A stretch of 46,480 bases of DNA, from positions 1 through 46,480 of the forward strand of contig PGZE01000009.1 of NCBI GenBank assembly GCA_002840015.1. Direction: 5' to 3'. The notes under the pieces are model-generated. The model was given only the letters and a program-made list of their open reading frames with translations, ran no database searches and was not told where the DNA came from. Below are positions 19,546 to 29,443 of this stretch, in pieces (the stretch's first letter is position 1; each line of letters opens with the position of its first letter). This DNA comes from Gammaproteobacteria bacterium HGW-Gammaproteobacteria-2 (lineage in GTDB: Bacteria; Pseudomonadota; Gammaproteobacteria; Xanthomonadales; Xanthomonadaceae). Position numbers and translations under genes: made by a program.

Positions 19546-22500
19546 ATGCGTCGCGGTGAAAGGGTCTGTCACGCGGTGAGCATGGGCTTGGCGTTGATCG
19601 CCACGGCGACGTCGCTGGCTGCGGTGATTGTGCGTGACGCATCCGTTGCGTTGGCAGTGATTGCCGTAGCAAGCAGCCTGCTCTTCGTCCTTGTGCTGTT
19701 TGGCCTGTGGTTTTCACTGCGCCGCCAATACAGCGTGCAAGCCAGCGTGCTGTGGATCGTATCGGGCATCGCATCACTGCTTGCCATTGTTGCACTGGGC
19801 TGGGCCGCCTGGCCTGCGGCGTTTGAACGCCTGCTCATGGAAGCGGGTGCTGATGTCGCAACGGCAAACAGTGCCGCATTCCTCTTGTTTGCGCTGGTGG
19901 CAACGTTTATCGCGCAGTTTTTGCAGTGGCGCCCGCTGCAGGCCAGCGTCTGGCAGCGGCAAACCTCGGCGATTCTTGCCCTGTTGGCATTGGCAAGTGC
20001 ATTGGGCGAGGTGTTTCTGTGCATGGTTTCGGGAAAAGCGCTGGATGCAGTGCCATTACTCAGCGCATTGGCATTTTCCGCGCTGGCCTTTCGCCTGATT
20101 TGCGTAGCTGGCGATGATACGTGGCCGGCCAGTGTATTCACCCTGCCATCCACAGCCAGCGCCAAGGCCAAGGGTGCGAGTGCTTCCGGTTTTGTCATGC
20201 TGGTGCTGGTTCTGCTGGGGTTTGTTGGCGCTACCGGCTATTACTACATCGCGCGCGAAGCGGCGCTGGCGCGTGATGCGGCAAACGCCAATCTTTCCAC
20301 CATCGCCGATCTCAAAGCACAAACCATTGCCAGTTGGTATGACAATCGCCTGGCCTCGGCAAAGTTGTTGCTCACACCAACCATCTCACGTGACGATCTT
20401 GATGCGCTGTTGAGTGGCAAGATCGATACACAGCGTGAGAACGACATCCTGCAGTGGATGCGCGCCCTGATGGAAGCAAATGGCTACGCCGCTGTCGCGT
20501 TCCATGATGCACAAGGGCAGGTAAAACTGTCGGTTGGCAGCATGCTTGCCGATAGCGAGGCTGTGCGAGCGCGTATCCGCAGTACGTTGACCGCGCACAC
20601 GGTACAAGTCGACGATATCTATCGCGACCCCGTGTCAGGCAAGATATCCCTCGACTTCAGACTGCCTTTGTACTTGGGTGATGTAAACACAGGTCTAGCT
20701 AAAGGGGTTCTGCTGCTACGCCTTGACCCGGCGAACTATCTTTACCCGCTGGTGCAAACCTGGCCGACGAATAGTGCCAGCGCCGAGACGCTATTGGTGC
20801 GGCGGGATGGCGATTCAGTGCTGTTTCTCAACGAGTTGCGGCATCGCTCGGGTACCGCATTACGCTTGCATCTGCCGTTGCAAGGCGCATTGGGCATCCC
20901 CGCCCTGATTGCCGTCGGTAGTAATAATGCGTCGTTGGTTGAGGGCCTGGATTATCGCGGCGAGCCGGTGTTGGCGGCGGTGCGTTCCGTGCCGCAATCG
21001 TCCTGGTATCTGGTTGCGAAAACAGATCGCGCTGAAATCTACGCACCCGTAAATGATCGCATCGTGTTGTTGTCGTCGCTGATTGCGGTGCTCGGTTTGG
21101 CAGCGCTGCTGGGTGCGGTGATTCTCTGGCGGCAGCGTAGCTATGCCCAGGTCTGGCGCGAGTTGCAGTTGCAGCGGGCGAGCGCCATCGGTGAGCAACG
21201 TTATCATCGGTTGGTGGAAAACATCAGTGATGCGCTGATGATTGATGACGAAAACGGCAATGTTGTTTATGTCAACGATCGTTTTTTGATGATGTATGGC
21301 TATCAATACGAAGACGTGATTGGCCGGCATTTCTCCGAATTCAGCGCGCCGCAATGGCGCGATTCTGGCCGCTACCGTCATCAGCAACGCTTCGCTGGCG
21401 AGCCTGTGGCAAGCACCTTCGAGTATCAGGCCTTGCGCAAGGATGGCTCACAGTTCTGGGGGGAAGTGCGTGTATCCACCGTAGTTGAAGACGGCCGCCT
21501 GATTGGCACGCAATCCACCGTGCAGGACATCACGGAACGCAAGCGCGCGCAGGAATTGCAGGCGGCGCTGTTGCATATTTCAGAGGCTGCGCATGACGCC
21601 AGCAATATGGATGACCTATACCGGCGGATACATCAGATCATCAGTGCGTTGCTGCCGGCGCAGAATTTTTACGTAGCGCTTTATGACGAAGCCAGCGATA
21701 GGGTCAGTTTCCCCTACTTCATTGATGCCCATGACCCTGAGCCCGCTCCGCAGCCACTGGGAGAAATCAGCCTGACTGCTGTCGTCATCCGTTCAGGTGA
21801 GGCGGTCTTGTTGCACCCGGAAACGCAGTCTGACGCCAAGCTTTTTGGCGGTACGATGGTGGGCACTGCGCCGGTAGAGTGGTTGGGTGTGCCATTACGT
21901 TCGCAAGCGCGAACAATCGGCGTGCTCGCCGTGCAAAGCTACGATTCCGCCGTGCGTTTCAGTGAAAGCGACAAAGCGCTGTTGCAGTTTGTCAGCACCC
22001 AGGTTGCCGCAGCCATCGAACGCAAGCGCACCGAAGCGGCGATGCGCGACAGTGAAGAAAAGTACCGCGCCGTGTTTGAGGAAAGCCCCAATGCGATCGG
22101 CTTGTTCGAGCTCCCCGGTGGCCGCATGGTTGAAGCCAACAAGGCAGCAGTCGATGTATTTGCCAGGCCGTACGGCGAGCTTATTGGCAAAACCGCCTCT
22201 GAACTGGGTATCTGGGCGGTTGAGGCAGAACGCCAGCAATACCTGGCGCAGTTGCGTACATGCGCAAGTGTGCGCGATTTTGAAACCACCATGCGCCGCG
22301 ACAACGGCGAGATCGTGCCGGTACTTTACAGCGGCGCACTGGTTTCAATTTCGGGTCAGAGCTATGCATTGAGCGTGATGCAGGATATCAGCGCGCGCAA
22401 ACAAGCCGAGCAACAATTGCGCGAATCGGTGGCGATGATCCGCAACCTTGAGTTGGCGCTCAACGAGCACGCGCTGGTGAGCATCACCGACCCGCAAGGT

Positions 22501-24960
22501 CGCATCATCGATGTCAATCACGCGTTTTGCGCGGTGTCGGGCTATAGCCGCCAGGAGGTTATCGGCAGGAGCCACGATATCCTCAATTCCGGCTACCACC
22601 CGGCTGATTTTTTCGAGCAGGTGTGGCGTACCATCGAAAGTGGTCGGGTCTGGCATGGCGAGGTCTGTGACCGTGCCAAGGACGGCGCCCTGCTCTGGCT
22701 CGATTCAACCATCGTGCCATTTCTTGATGCCACCGGAAAACCGTATCAATACGTCTCCATCAATACCGTTACTACTGAACGCAAACGTGCCGAACAGTGG
22801 CAGCGACATTACGCTGACATCCTCGGCCTGATTAGTGCAGAGTCGCCGCTTGCCAACGTGCTGGAGCGCATTGCCGACTTCGCCGAACGGCAGAGCGACG
22901 ATGCCTTTGCCATGGTTCAGTGGCAGGAAGGGCAGGCGCATTTGACTGCACGCGGCAGCAAGGCGCAGGCGGCCATCAATGAGGCTTTGGCCAGTATTTC
23001 CGACGGCGCATCAAACACGTTGTTGGCGACACGCAGCCTGCTTGCGCTTGGTTACGAGGCTTTGCCTGATTGCGTTGGCCCGGTCTCTGCCGATTCAACG
23101 GATGCAGAGTTCAAGCTACGCATCAGCGAACCGATCATTGCCGCTGATCAGCGGGTGCTGGGTAACTTGATCCTGTGCCAGACACAGGGAAGCGAGTCGC
23201 AACCCGAGTTGGTGGCCATGTTACGGCAGTCGGCAGCCTTGGCGGCAGTTGCGATCGAGCGCGCACAACATCAGGCCAATCAACGTTTGGCCAAGGTGGT
23301 GTTCGAGCAGACGGTCGAAGCGATCATGGTCAGCGATCAACATGATCTTATTGTGATGGTCAATCCGGCATTCGAGCGGCTGACCGGTTATGCCGCTGCC
23401 GATGTGCTGGGTAAAAACCCGAGCTTGCTCGAGTCCGGGCGACACGAGCCGGGTTTTTACCAGCGCATCGAGGACGCCGTTGCACACGAAGATTGGTGGC
23501 AGGGTGAGTTCTGGTGCCGGCATCGGGCAGGTGAGAGCCGCCCGATGTTGTTGTCGGTGGTTGCCGTGCGCGATGCCGGAGGAGAAATCATCCAGCGCAT
23601 CCGGGTGATGGCCGACATCAGCGAGCAGAAGTTCCAGGCAGCGCGCATCGAACAATTGGCTTTTTATGATTCCTTGACCGGCTTGCCCAACCGTGCGCTT
23701 TTTCTCGACCGGCTCGATCACAGCCTGGATGCGGCGCGTCGACACGGCCTGAAGGGTGCTCTGCTGTTTCTCGACCTGGATCGCTTCAAGGAAATCAACG
23801 ACAGCCAGGGCCATGCCGTGGGAGATTTGGCGCTGGTTGAAGTATCGCGCCGGTTCCAGAGGCTGTTGCGCAAGGAAGAAACGCTGGCTCGTCTGGGTGG
23901 TGACGAGTTTGTGTTGATCGCAGAAGGCGCAAATCAGGAAACGGCGGCGATGATTGCCGAGCGAATACTGCATGCGCTGTGTGCGCCAATGCAGCTATCC
24001 GATCAGGCAACCCATTTGTCGGCAAGCATTGGCATTGCCTTGTACCCGGACGATGGCGACAGCGTTGGCGATCTGATCAAGCACGCCGACATTGCCATGT
24101 ACCGGGCCAAAGCGATGAGCGGCGGTTATCGGTTCTATCAGGCGGCGATGGGCGCTGCGCTGCAAGAGCGGCTGGGCTTGGCGCGTCGTCTTGAACTTGC
24201 TATTGAGCAGGGCCAACTGCACTTGCATTATCAGCCACGGGTTGCACTCGCATCGGAAACGATACAAGGGGCCGAGGCATTGTTGCGTTGGCACGACGAC
24301 GAGTTTGGCGAGGTGTCGCCAGCGCAGTTCATTCCGATCGCCGAAGAGCGTGGCCTGATCGGGCCTCTGGGCGATTGGGTGATTGCCGAAACCTGTCGCC
24401 AGATGGCGCAGTGGCACGAACAGGGTCTGGTGTTTCCCGGCACGATCGCGATCAACCTGTCGGCACTGCAACTGCATCTGCCCGACATGGTGGACAAGCT
24501 GCTCGCGCGAATCGACTCGGCGGGCCTGACCACGGATCGCTTTGAAATCGAGTTGACCGAAAGCAGCATGATGGCCGATCCGGCGGCAGCCATCGCCATT
24601 CTGGATCAGTTGCATGGCGCCGGGTTTTCGCTGGCGATCGATGATTTTGGCACCGGTTATTCCTCGCTGGTGTATCTCAAGCGTTTCGCGGTGGACAACA
24701 TCAAGATCGACATGTCGTTTGTCAGCGATATGCTATCGGATCGAAACGATGCAGCGATTGTCGCCACCATCGTGGCGATGTCGCGCAGCCTTGGTTTGCG
24801 TACGACGGCGGAGGGCGTGGAATCCGCTGAGCAGGCTGAAGCCCTGTTGCAATTAGGCTGTGATTTCGCGCAGGGTTACCATTTCGGCCGGCCCGAGCCG
24901 GCGGACGTGTTCGCACGGCGCTGGTTGAAGCCGGTTCGCGCCAAACCCTGGGAGTCGTAA
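19546..24960 (+). CDS. Large multi-domain sensor with GGDEF and EAL domains (c-di-GMP turnover)
   Basis: The 1804-residue membrane protein has several N-terminal helices (residues 10-190), a helix at 214-234, an extracytoplasmic sensor region (about 240-500, Cache-like), and a helix at 506-527. It continues with PAS (about 551-660), GAF (670-825), PAS (835-950), PAS (960-1085), a GAF-like segment (1087-1240), PAS (1248-1365), GGDEF (1370-1525) and EAL (1540-1790). GGDEF is intact at 1451-1455. The EAL domain has EAL 1577-1579, DDFGTGYSS from 1699, ELTESS and AEGVES. Both cyclase and phosphodiesterase sites therefore look active. Several sensory inputs would set c-di-GMP levels controlling motility and biofilm. 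Its TAA shares a base with the next ATG. Confidence 0.9.
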   Translation: MRRGERVCHAVSMGLALIATATSLAAVIVRDASVALAVIAVASSLLFVLVLFGLWFSLRRQYSVQASVLWIVSGIASLLAIVALGWAAWPAAFERLLMEAGADVATANSAAFLLFALVATFIAQFLQWRPLQASVWQRQTSAILALLALASALGEVFLCMVSGKALDAVPLLSALAFSALAFRLICVAGDDTWPASVFTLPSTASAKAKGASASGFVMLVLVLLGFVGATGYYYIAREAALARDAANANLSTIADLKAQTIASWYDNRLASAKLLLTPTISRDDLDALLSGKIDTQRENDILQWMRALMEANGYAAVAFHDAQGQVKLSVGSMLADSEAVRARIRSTLTAHTVQVDDIYRDPVSGKISLDFRLPLYLGDVNTGLAKGVLLLRLDPANYLYPLVQTWPTNSASAETLLVRRDGDSVLFLNELRHRSGTALRLHLPLQGALGIPALIAVGSNNASLVEGLDYRGEPVLAAVRSVPQSSWYLVAKTDRAEIYAPVNDRIVLLSSLIAVLGLAALLGAVILWRQRSYAQVWRELQLQRASAIGEQRYHRLVENISDALMIDDENGNVVYVNDRFLMMYGYQYEDVIGRHFSEFSAPQWRDSGRYRHQQRFAGEPVASTFEYQALRKDGSQFWGEVRVSTVVEDGRLIGTQSTVQDITERKRAQELQAALLHISEAAHDASNMDDLYRRIHQIISALLPAQNFYVALYDEASDRVSFPYFIDAHDPEPAPQPLGEISLTAVVIRSGEAVLLHPETQSDAKLFGGTMVGTAPVEWLGVPLRSQARTIGVLAVQSYDSAVRFSESDKALLQFVSTQVAAAIERKRTEAAMRDSEEKYRAVFEESPNAIGLFELPGGRMVEANKAAVDVFARPYGELIGKTASELGIWAVEAERQQYLAQLRTCASVRDFETTMRRDNGEIVPVLYSGALVSISGQSYALSVMQDISARKQAEQQLRESVAMIRNLELALNEHALVSITDPQGRIIDVNHAFCAVSGYSRQEVIGRSHDILNSGYHPADFFEQVWRTIESGRVWHGEVCDRAKDGALLWLDSTIVPFLDATGKPYQYVSINTVTTERKRAEQWQRHYADILGLISAESPLANVLERIADFAERQSDDAFAMVQWQEGQAHLTARGSKAQAAINEALASISDGASNTLLATRSLLALGYEALPDCVGPVSADSTDAEFKLRISEPIIAADQRVLGNLILCQTQGSESQPELVAMLRQSAALAAVAIERAQHQANQRLAKVVFEQTVEAIMVSDQHDLIVMVNPAFERLTGYAAADVLGKNPSLLESGRHEPGFYQRIEDAVAHEDWWQGEFWCRHRAGESRPMLLSVVAVRDAGGEIIQRIRVMADISEQKFQAARIEQLAFYDSLTGLPNRALFLDRLDHSLDAARRHGLKGALLFLDLDRFKEINDSQGHAVGDLALVEVSRRFQRLLRKEETLARLGGDEFVLIAEGANQETAAMIAERILHALCAPMQLSDQATHLSASIGIALYPDDGDSVGDLIKHADIAMYRAKAMSGGYRFYQAAMGAALQERLGLARRLELAIEQGQLHLHYQPRVALASETIQGAEALLRWHDDEFGEVSPAQFIPIAEERGLIGPLGDWVIAETCRQMAQWHEQGLVFPGTIAINLSALQLHLPDMVDKLLARIDSAGLTTDRFEIELTESSMMADPAAAIAILDQLHGAGFSLAIDDFGTGYSSLVYLKRFAVDNIKIDMSFVSDMLSDRNDAAIVATIVAMSRSLGLRTTAEGVESAEQAEALLQLGCDFAQGYHFGRPEPADVFARRWLKPVRAKPWES

Positions 24961-26611
24961 TGAAAAAGCAATGGATGTTCGTGTGCTTGCTTGCGTTTAC
25001 CCCAGCGCTGCAGGCAACAACCGTGTTGAGCAACGTGCATATTCATACTCTCGATCCGCAGTTGCCGACGGCTTCGGCAATGGCATGGGACGATGATGGC
25101 GAGATCCTGGCGTTGGGTGAGATGACGGCGCTACGGGCAAAATATCCAGAGGCGAAGCGCATCGATGGCCATGGTGCGGTCATGGTGCCGGGCCTGATCG
25201 ATGCGCATGCGCATGTGATGGGGCTGGCGATGGCGTTGAGTGGTGTCGATCTGGTCGGCGCCGGCAGCAAGGCGGAAGTCGTGCAGCGATTGCAGCAGTT
25301 CGCTGCCAACTTGCCGCCCGGCGACTGGTTGCGTGGCCGTGGCTGGGATCAGAATCGTTGGCCGGACAAAGCATTTCCGAGCGCTGCCGATCTGGATGCC
25401 GCATTCCCGGATCGCCCGGTATGGCTGGAGCGTGTCGATGGCCACGCCGGTTGGGCCAACAGCGCCGCAATGCGTGCGGTCACAAAAAACCTTGATGGCG
25501 ACTGGCAGCCCGATGGCGGGCGCATAGAACGCGTTGATGGCAAGGCCAGCGGCGTGTTTGTCGATGGCGCCACCGTGCTGATTGATGCGGTAGTGCCTGC
25601 GCCCAGCGCTGCGCTACGGGTACGCGCGCTGGAATCGGCGCTCGCCGTGGCCGCGCGCAATGGCCTCACCGGTGTGCATGACATGGGCGTGTCGCTGGCT
25701 GACCTTGCCCTGTATCGCCGGTTTGCCGACGCTGGCACCTTGAGTATACGAATTACTGCCTATGCCGACGGTAACAACGCGGCGCTGGCCGCGCTGTGTG
25801 CGATGGGCCCATACCAGCATCCGTCGGGCCGGCTATCGATGCGCGGCGTGAAACTGTATGCGGATGGCGCGCTGGGCAGCCGTGGCGCGGCGTTGCTGGC
25901 CGATTACAGCGATGACCCGCATAACCGTGGCCTGCTGGTGACCGATCCGGCGGCATTGCAGACGGCGATGGTGATGGCCCGCGATTGTGGTTTGCAGGTG
26001 GCAACCCATGCGATCGGTGATCGCGGTAACCGGGTTGTGCTCGATGCCTATCAGTCGGTGCTCGGGGATCGCGTCACCAGCGATCATCGCTGGCGCGTCG
26101 AACATGCGCAAATCGTCGCCCCGGACGACATCGCACGGTTCAAAACGCTCAATGTGATTGCCTCGATGCAACCGACCCATGCCACCTCCGACATGCCCTG
26201 GGCCGAGGCGCGGGTGGGCGCGACGCGGCTGTTCGGCGCCTATGCCTGGCGGCGGTTTCTGAACGCCGGCGTGCCGCTGGCGCTGGGTTCGGATTTTCCG
26301 GTCGAACAGGTCGACCCGCGGCTTGGCCTGTACGCTGCGGTCAGTCGTCAGGATCTCGATGGCCAGCCGCCCGGCGGCTGGTTACCCGATCAGCGATTGA
26401 GCGCTGCCGAAGCGCTACGCGGTTTCACCCGCGATGCCGCCTGGCCGGCTTTGCCGAGCACACGGTCGGCACCTTGAAAGTCGGTTATCGTGCCGATTTC
26501 GTATTGCTCGAAGGCGACCCGCTGAGGGTTGCCCCGCGCGCGATCGCCGACCTGCGTGTGCGCTCGACCTGGGTCGATGGCGAGGCAGTGTATCGCGCGC
26601 CGGCGCGTTGA
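24960..26611 (+). pseudogene. YtcJ-like amidohydrolase, frameshifted near the 3' end
   Basis: This is a secreted metal-dependent hydrolase with signal peptide MKKQWMFVCLLAFTPALQA. It has the amidohydrolase metal motif DAHAH (in MVPGLIDAHAHVMG), a second-sphere GRGWDQNRWP, GVKLYADGALGSRGAAL, THAIGDRGNRVVLDAY, EHAQIV and LGSDFPVE. Substrates in this family are amides and cyclic ureas or imides; here unknown. Near 26441-26446 one G seems missing (TGGCC for TGGGCC): the upstream frame ends at 26477, while the expected tail (GFAEHTVGTLKVGYRADFVL and LEGDP) runs in another phase to TGA at 26611. Its ATG overlaps the stop of the GGDEF/EAL gene, with GGAG upstream, so translation is coupled. Sequencing error is a real alternative. 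Confidence 0.8.
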
Positions 26612-26633
26612 GATGGCGCACGGCGACAGCCGA

Positions 26634-27503
26634 TCAGTCACGCAGCCGAATCTGGCCAGCGATGATGGTGCGGCTATGGCCGCCCAGCCACACGTCATTG
26701 CCATCGACGCGCAGGGTGACGATGCCGTCGCGGCCCAGTTCACGGCCCTGGCTGGCGCAGTATTCGTGCGCGGGCAATTGCGCGTGTGCGGCGAGCCAAG
26801 CCGCGATGCAGGCATTGGCGCTGCCGGTGACCGGGTCTTCGGGAATGCCGTCGGCCGGGCAAAAACAGCGCACTGCCAGCGCCGTAGCGCTGCCCGCCGG
26901 TTCACGGCCGAACACTGCCACGCCAACGCTGTCGTCGGCGCGATTGAATGCGGCGATGGCGGCCAGATCCGGCTGTAGCGCACGCACGGTGCTGGCCGTA
27001 CCCAGATCGACCAGCCACCAGCGCGGGCCGTTGTTCACCACTTGCGGCGGGTGATCGGCGCGTGCTGTTGCAGCCAATGCAGCAGCCAGCCGCGCCGACG
27101 CGTTGCTGATGATGGGTTCCAAGCGCGCTTCGGGCGAGCGCACGAAGATGCGCTGCGCGCTACCGCTGCCTTCAACGCGAATCGGCAATAGCCCGGCGCC
27201 ACATTCTTGAATCAATCTGCCGTCGCGGACACTGATCATGCCGGCCTCGATGACAGCATGCGCGCTGCCGACGCTGGGGTGGCCGGCAAACGGCAGTTCC
27301 TGTCGTGGCGTGAATATGCGCACACGATAACTCGCATCCGGGTGCTGTGCTGGCAACACAAAGGCAGTCTCGGACAGATTGGTCCAGTGTGCGATACGTT
27401 GCATGTCCGCATCGCCAAGCCCAGCAGCGTCAAGGATTACGGCAACCGGGTTGCCGAAAAATCCGCGCTGGGTGAACACATCGACCTGTTTGAAGGCGAC
27501 CAT
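26634..27503 (-). CDS. PhzF-family epimerase/isomerase
   Basis: The 289-residue protein matches the PhzF/YddE fold: FKQVDVFTQRGFFGNPVAVIL at the start (two blocks), the catalytic Glu45 in NLSETAFV, FTPRQELPFAGHPSVGSAH, and in the second half DPVTGSANACIAAWL. PhzF isomerises dihydro-hydroxyanthranilate in phenazine synthesis, but most relatives are stand-alone and of unknown substrate; no phenazine genes are near. The ATG at 27503 has GGAG 8 nt upstream. The gene is convergent with the amidohydrolase, only 22 bp apart. Confidence 0.85.
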   Translation of the reverse strand: MVAFKQVDVFTQRGFFGNPVAVILDAAGLGDADMQRIAHWTNLSETAFVLPAQHPDASYRVRIFTPRQELPFAGHPSVGSAHAVIEAGMISVRDGRLIQECGAGLLPIRVEGSGSAQRIFVRSPEARLEPIISNASARLAAALAATARADHPPQVVNNGPRWWLVDLGTASTVRALQPDLAAIAAFNRADDSVGVAVFGREPAGSATALAVRCFCPADGIPEDPVTGSANACIAAWLAAHAQLPAHEYCASQGRELGRDGIVTLRVDGNDVWLGGHSRTIIAGQIRLRD

Positions 27504-27588
27504 GATTTCGCTCCGTACGGTGACCAAGGCATCATTGTGCCGCTTGCGTTGGTGCGGCGTGTGGCATTACGGGCTCTCTACAAAGGTA

Positions 27589-27703
27589 TTTCAAGGCGCT
27601 TGTGGGAGCGCGCCTTGCGCGCGAAGCTGGCGCACGGTTGTTCGCCGGCAGGCCGGCTCCCACAGAAGCACTGGCTCGCACCGGTGGGCAACACAGTTGC
27701 TCC
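27589..27703 (-). repeat. 115-nt repeat, left copy (inverted relative to 29444)
   Basis: On the minus strand it reads GGAGCAACTGTGTT, then GTGGGAGCCGGCCTGCCGG, GCTTCGCGCGCAAGGCGCGC, CTCCCAC and CGCCTTGAAA. The copy at 29444-29558 has the same length and blocks in the opposite orientation. GTGGGAG and CTCCCAC form terminal arms with internal palindromes. With the 29444 copy it brackets the S8 protease gene. Confidence 0.85.
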
Positions 27704-27812
27704 ACAAAAAAGCAGCCGTGCTCGCCTGTAGGAGCCCTGTGTGGGCGACAGTCACGGTTGTAAGCCAGGCGACGGTGCGCAGTGGCAGGCCGATGTGATC
27801 GGTCTGCAAGAA

Positions 27813-27834
27813 CAAGGGGCCCGAAGGCCCCTTG
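27813..27834 (-). terminator. Intrinsic terminator-like hairpin of the S8 protease gene
   Basis: CAAGGGGCC (27813-27821) pairs perfectly with 27826-27834. Read on the minus strand the loop is TTCG, an especially stable tetraloop, followed by TTCTTG. It lies 27 bp beyond the protease stop in the right orientation. Confidence 0.65.
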
Positions 27835-27860
27835 CGATGCAACCATCGATGAATCAAGCC

Positions 27861-29141
27861 TTACAGGGTGCCAGCGCGCAGGAAACTCTCTTCGTGCGGG
27901 TGACCGCTGGTGTTGCTGAACGACGCAGTGCTCTCCGATGCGCCCAGCAACCCGTTCAGGGTGTTGCTGAAGGCGCTGCCGTTGGCCGCTTGCGGGTGGC
28001 TCTTGAGGTACAGAGCCGCCGCGCCTGCCACATGCGGGCTGGCCATCGAGGTGCCGCTGATGGTGTTGGTACCACCGTTGTTCCAAGTCGAGAGAATGTT
28101 GACGCCGGGCGCTGCGATTACCACCGGCAAGGTCAAGCCACCGGGGTTGCCATCACCCCAGTTCGACCAGGTCGGCCAGTTGTCGCCCTGCTGCGTGGCG
28201 CTGACGGTGATTACGGCATCGTCGTAGGCGGCCGGCGTGCTGGCTTCGGCGTCGGCACCATCGTTGCCGGCGGCCACCGCGAACACCACGCCGGCATTTT
28301 TGGCATTGCAGATCGCCTGGTGGAAGGTGTCGGTGCCGGTGAAACCGCTGCTGGTGCAGGTGCCGGTCTTTGAACCGGTGCCGCCGAGGCTCATGTTGGC
28401 TACGGCAGCCTGGCCACGGGCACTGACTTCGGCGGTCATCCAGTCGATGCCGGCAATGATGCCAGAGGTTGAGCCAGAGCCTTGGCTGGAGAGCACCTTG
28501 ATTGCATGCAAAGTGGCGCCGGGTGCAATGCCGACCACGCCGGTGCTGTTGTCGATTGCGGCGGCGCTGCCGGCAACGTGGCTGCCGTGGCCGTTGTCAT
28601 CGTCCCAGCTCTGGTTGCAAGTGCGGCCCTTGCAGTTGACCGCAGCAAAACCGTTGCCGATATGCGCGGCCAGATCGGGGTGATCGGAGTCGATACCGGT
28701 ATCGATGATGTAGATATGGATGCCGGCACCATCGTTGCTGTTGGTGTTGGCACCGACGCGCGATACGCCCCAGGGCGTCACTTGCGCCGCACCGCCGCCG
28801 CCGCCACTGCCGGGCTTGCCCATGGTGGTGTGCATTTCGCGATCAAACTCGATATTGGCCACCATCGGGTCGGCACGCAGGCGATCCAGCGCGGCTTCCG
28901 ACACGCGCGCCGAAAAACCGGTCAACACCTTGCCATAGGTGTGACTGGCGGCAACGCCATGCTGGCGTGCAACTTCGGCCGCCATCGCGCGATTGTCGGC
29001 GCGGCTGTGGCCGTTGCCGCTGTTGAGGGTGACGATGACATCGAGAAAACGATCAGCGGCCGGTGCGGCAACGCTGCTGCCGGATGCAGCAAAACCGGCC
29101 AGGCCCAGCGTTACGCTGGCTGCGAGCAAACCAAGTTTCAT
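27861..29141 (-). CDS. Secreted subtilisin-like serine protease (S8)
   Basis: The 426-residue protein has a signal peptide (to about 26), an I9-type propeptide (30-105: DRFLDVIVTLN ... VANIEFDREM) and a complete S8 catalytic domain: Asp147 (IIDTGID), His185 (NGHGSHVAG), oxyanion Asn293 (AAGNDG) and Ser365 (GTSMASPHVAG). Cys170/Cys175 and later Cys residues suggest disulfides. No C-terminal prepeptidase domain follows, so it is a compact secreted protease. The ATG at 29141 is chosen for the signal peptide and GGGGA upstream. It has its own promoter and terminator signals and stands alone between inverted copies of a 115-nt repeat. Confidence 0.9.
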   Translation of the reverse strand: MKLGLLAASVTLGLAGFAASGSSVAAPAADRFLDVIVTLNSGNGHSRADNRAMAAEVARQHGVAASHTYGKVLTGFSARVSEAALDRLRADPMVANIEFDREMHTTMGKPGSGGGGGAAQVTPWGVSRVGANTNSNDGAGIHIYIIDTGIDSDHPDLAAHIGNGFAAVNCKGRTCNQSWDDDNGHGSHVAGSAAAIDNSTGVVGIAPGATLHAIKVLSSQGSGSTSGIIAGIDWMTAEVSARGQAAVANMSLGGTGSKTGTCTSSGFTGTDTFHQAICNAKNAGVVFAVAAGNDGADAEASTPAAYDDAVITVSATQQGDNWPTWSNWGDGNPGGLTLPVVIAAPGVNILSTWNNGGTNTISGTSMASPHVAGAAALYLKSHPQAANGSAFSNTLNGLLGASESTASFSNTSGHPHEESFLRAGTL

Positions 29142-29227
29142 TGTTGTTATCCCCAGAGAATAGGTATGTGGTGTCCGATGCAGCGGCCATAGCCCTCGCC
29201 AGCGCATCGCGTCGTGGAATCACGCCT

Positions 29228-29250
29228 GCGCCGACCTCCCGTGTCGGCGC
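29228..29250 (-). promoter_or_regulatory. Stem-loop in the 5' leader of the S8 protease gene
   Basis: GCGCCGAC at 29228-29235 pairs perfectly with 29243-29250 around a 7-nt loop. It would lie near the 5' end of the leader if transcription starts at about 29260, some 90 nt before the start codon. It may stabilise the mRNA or act in control; this is inference. Confidence 0.4.
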
Positions 29251-29266
29251 TGCCCGAGCGTAAGTA

Positions 29267-29295
29267 AAAATATGACGCAATGCAAAGGTTTTCAA
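29267..29295 (-). promoter_or_regulatory. Predicted sigma-70 promoter of the S8 protease gene
   Basis: On the minus strand TTGAAA (5/6 to consensus) at 29295-29290 is followed after exactly 17 nt by TATTTT (4/6) at 29272-29267, in the most AT-rich part of the gap. The leader would be about 118 nt. Confidence 0.5.
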
Positions 29296-29443
29296 AACCC
29301 AAGCCAGCCTTTGTTAGCCCAAGTCCAGCCTGGGCTTGACCGGTTGCAGCGAGGGAAAGCCGGCCCTCTTCGCTTGGCGCGGCCTGCCTGCCGGCAGGTC
29401 GCGTACAGGCTGGGCTACCACAGTGAGCGCCGCCGCATCTTCT

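Noticed and set aside
26634..27503. Phenazine biosynthesis
   Set aside because: Only a PhzF-family protein is present; none of the other phz genes are near.
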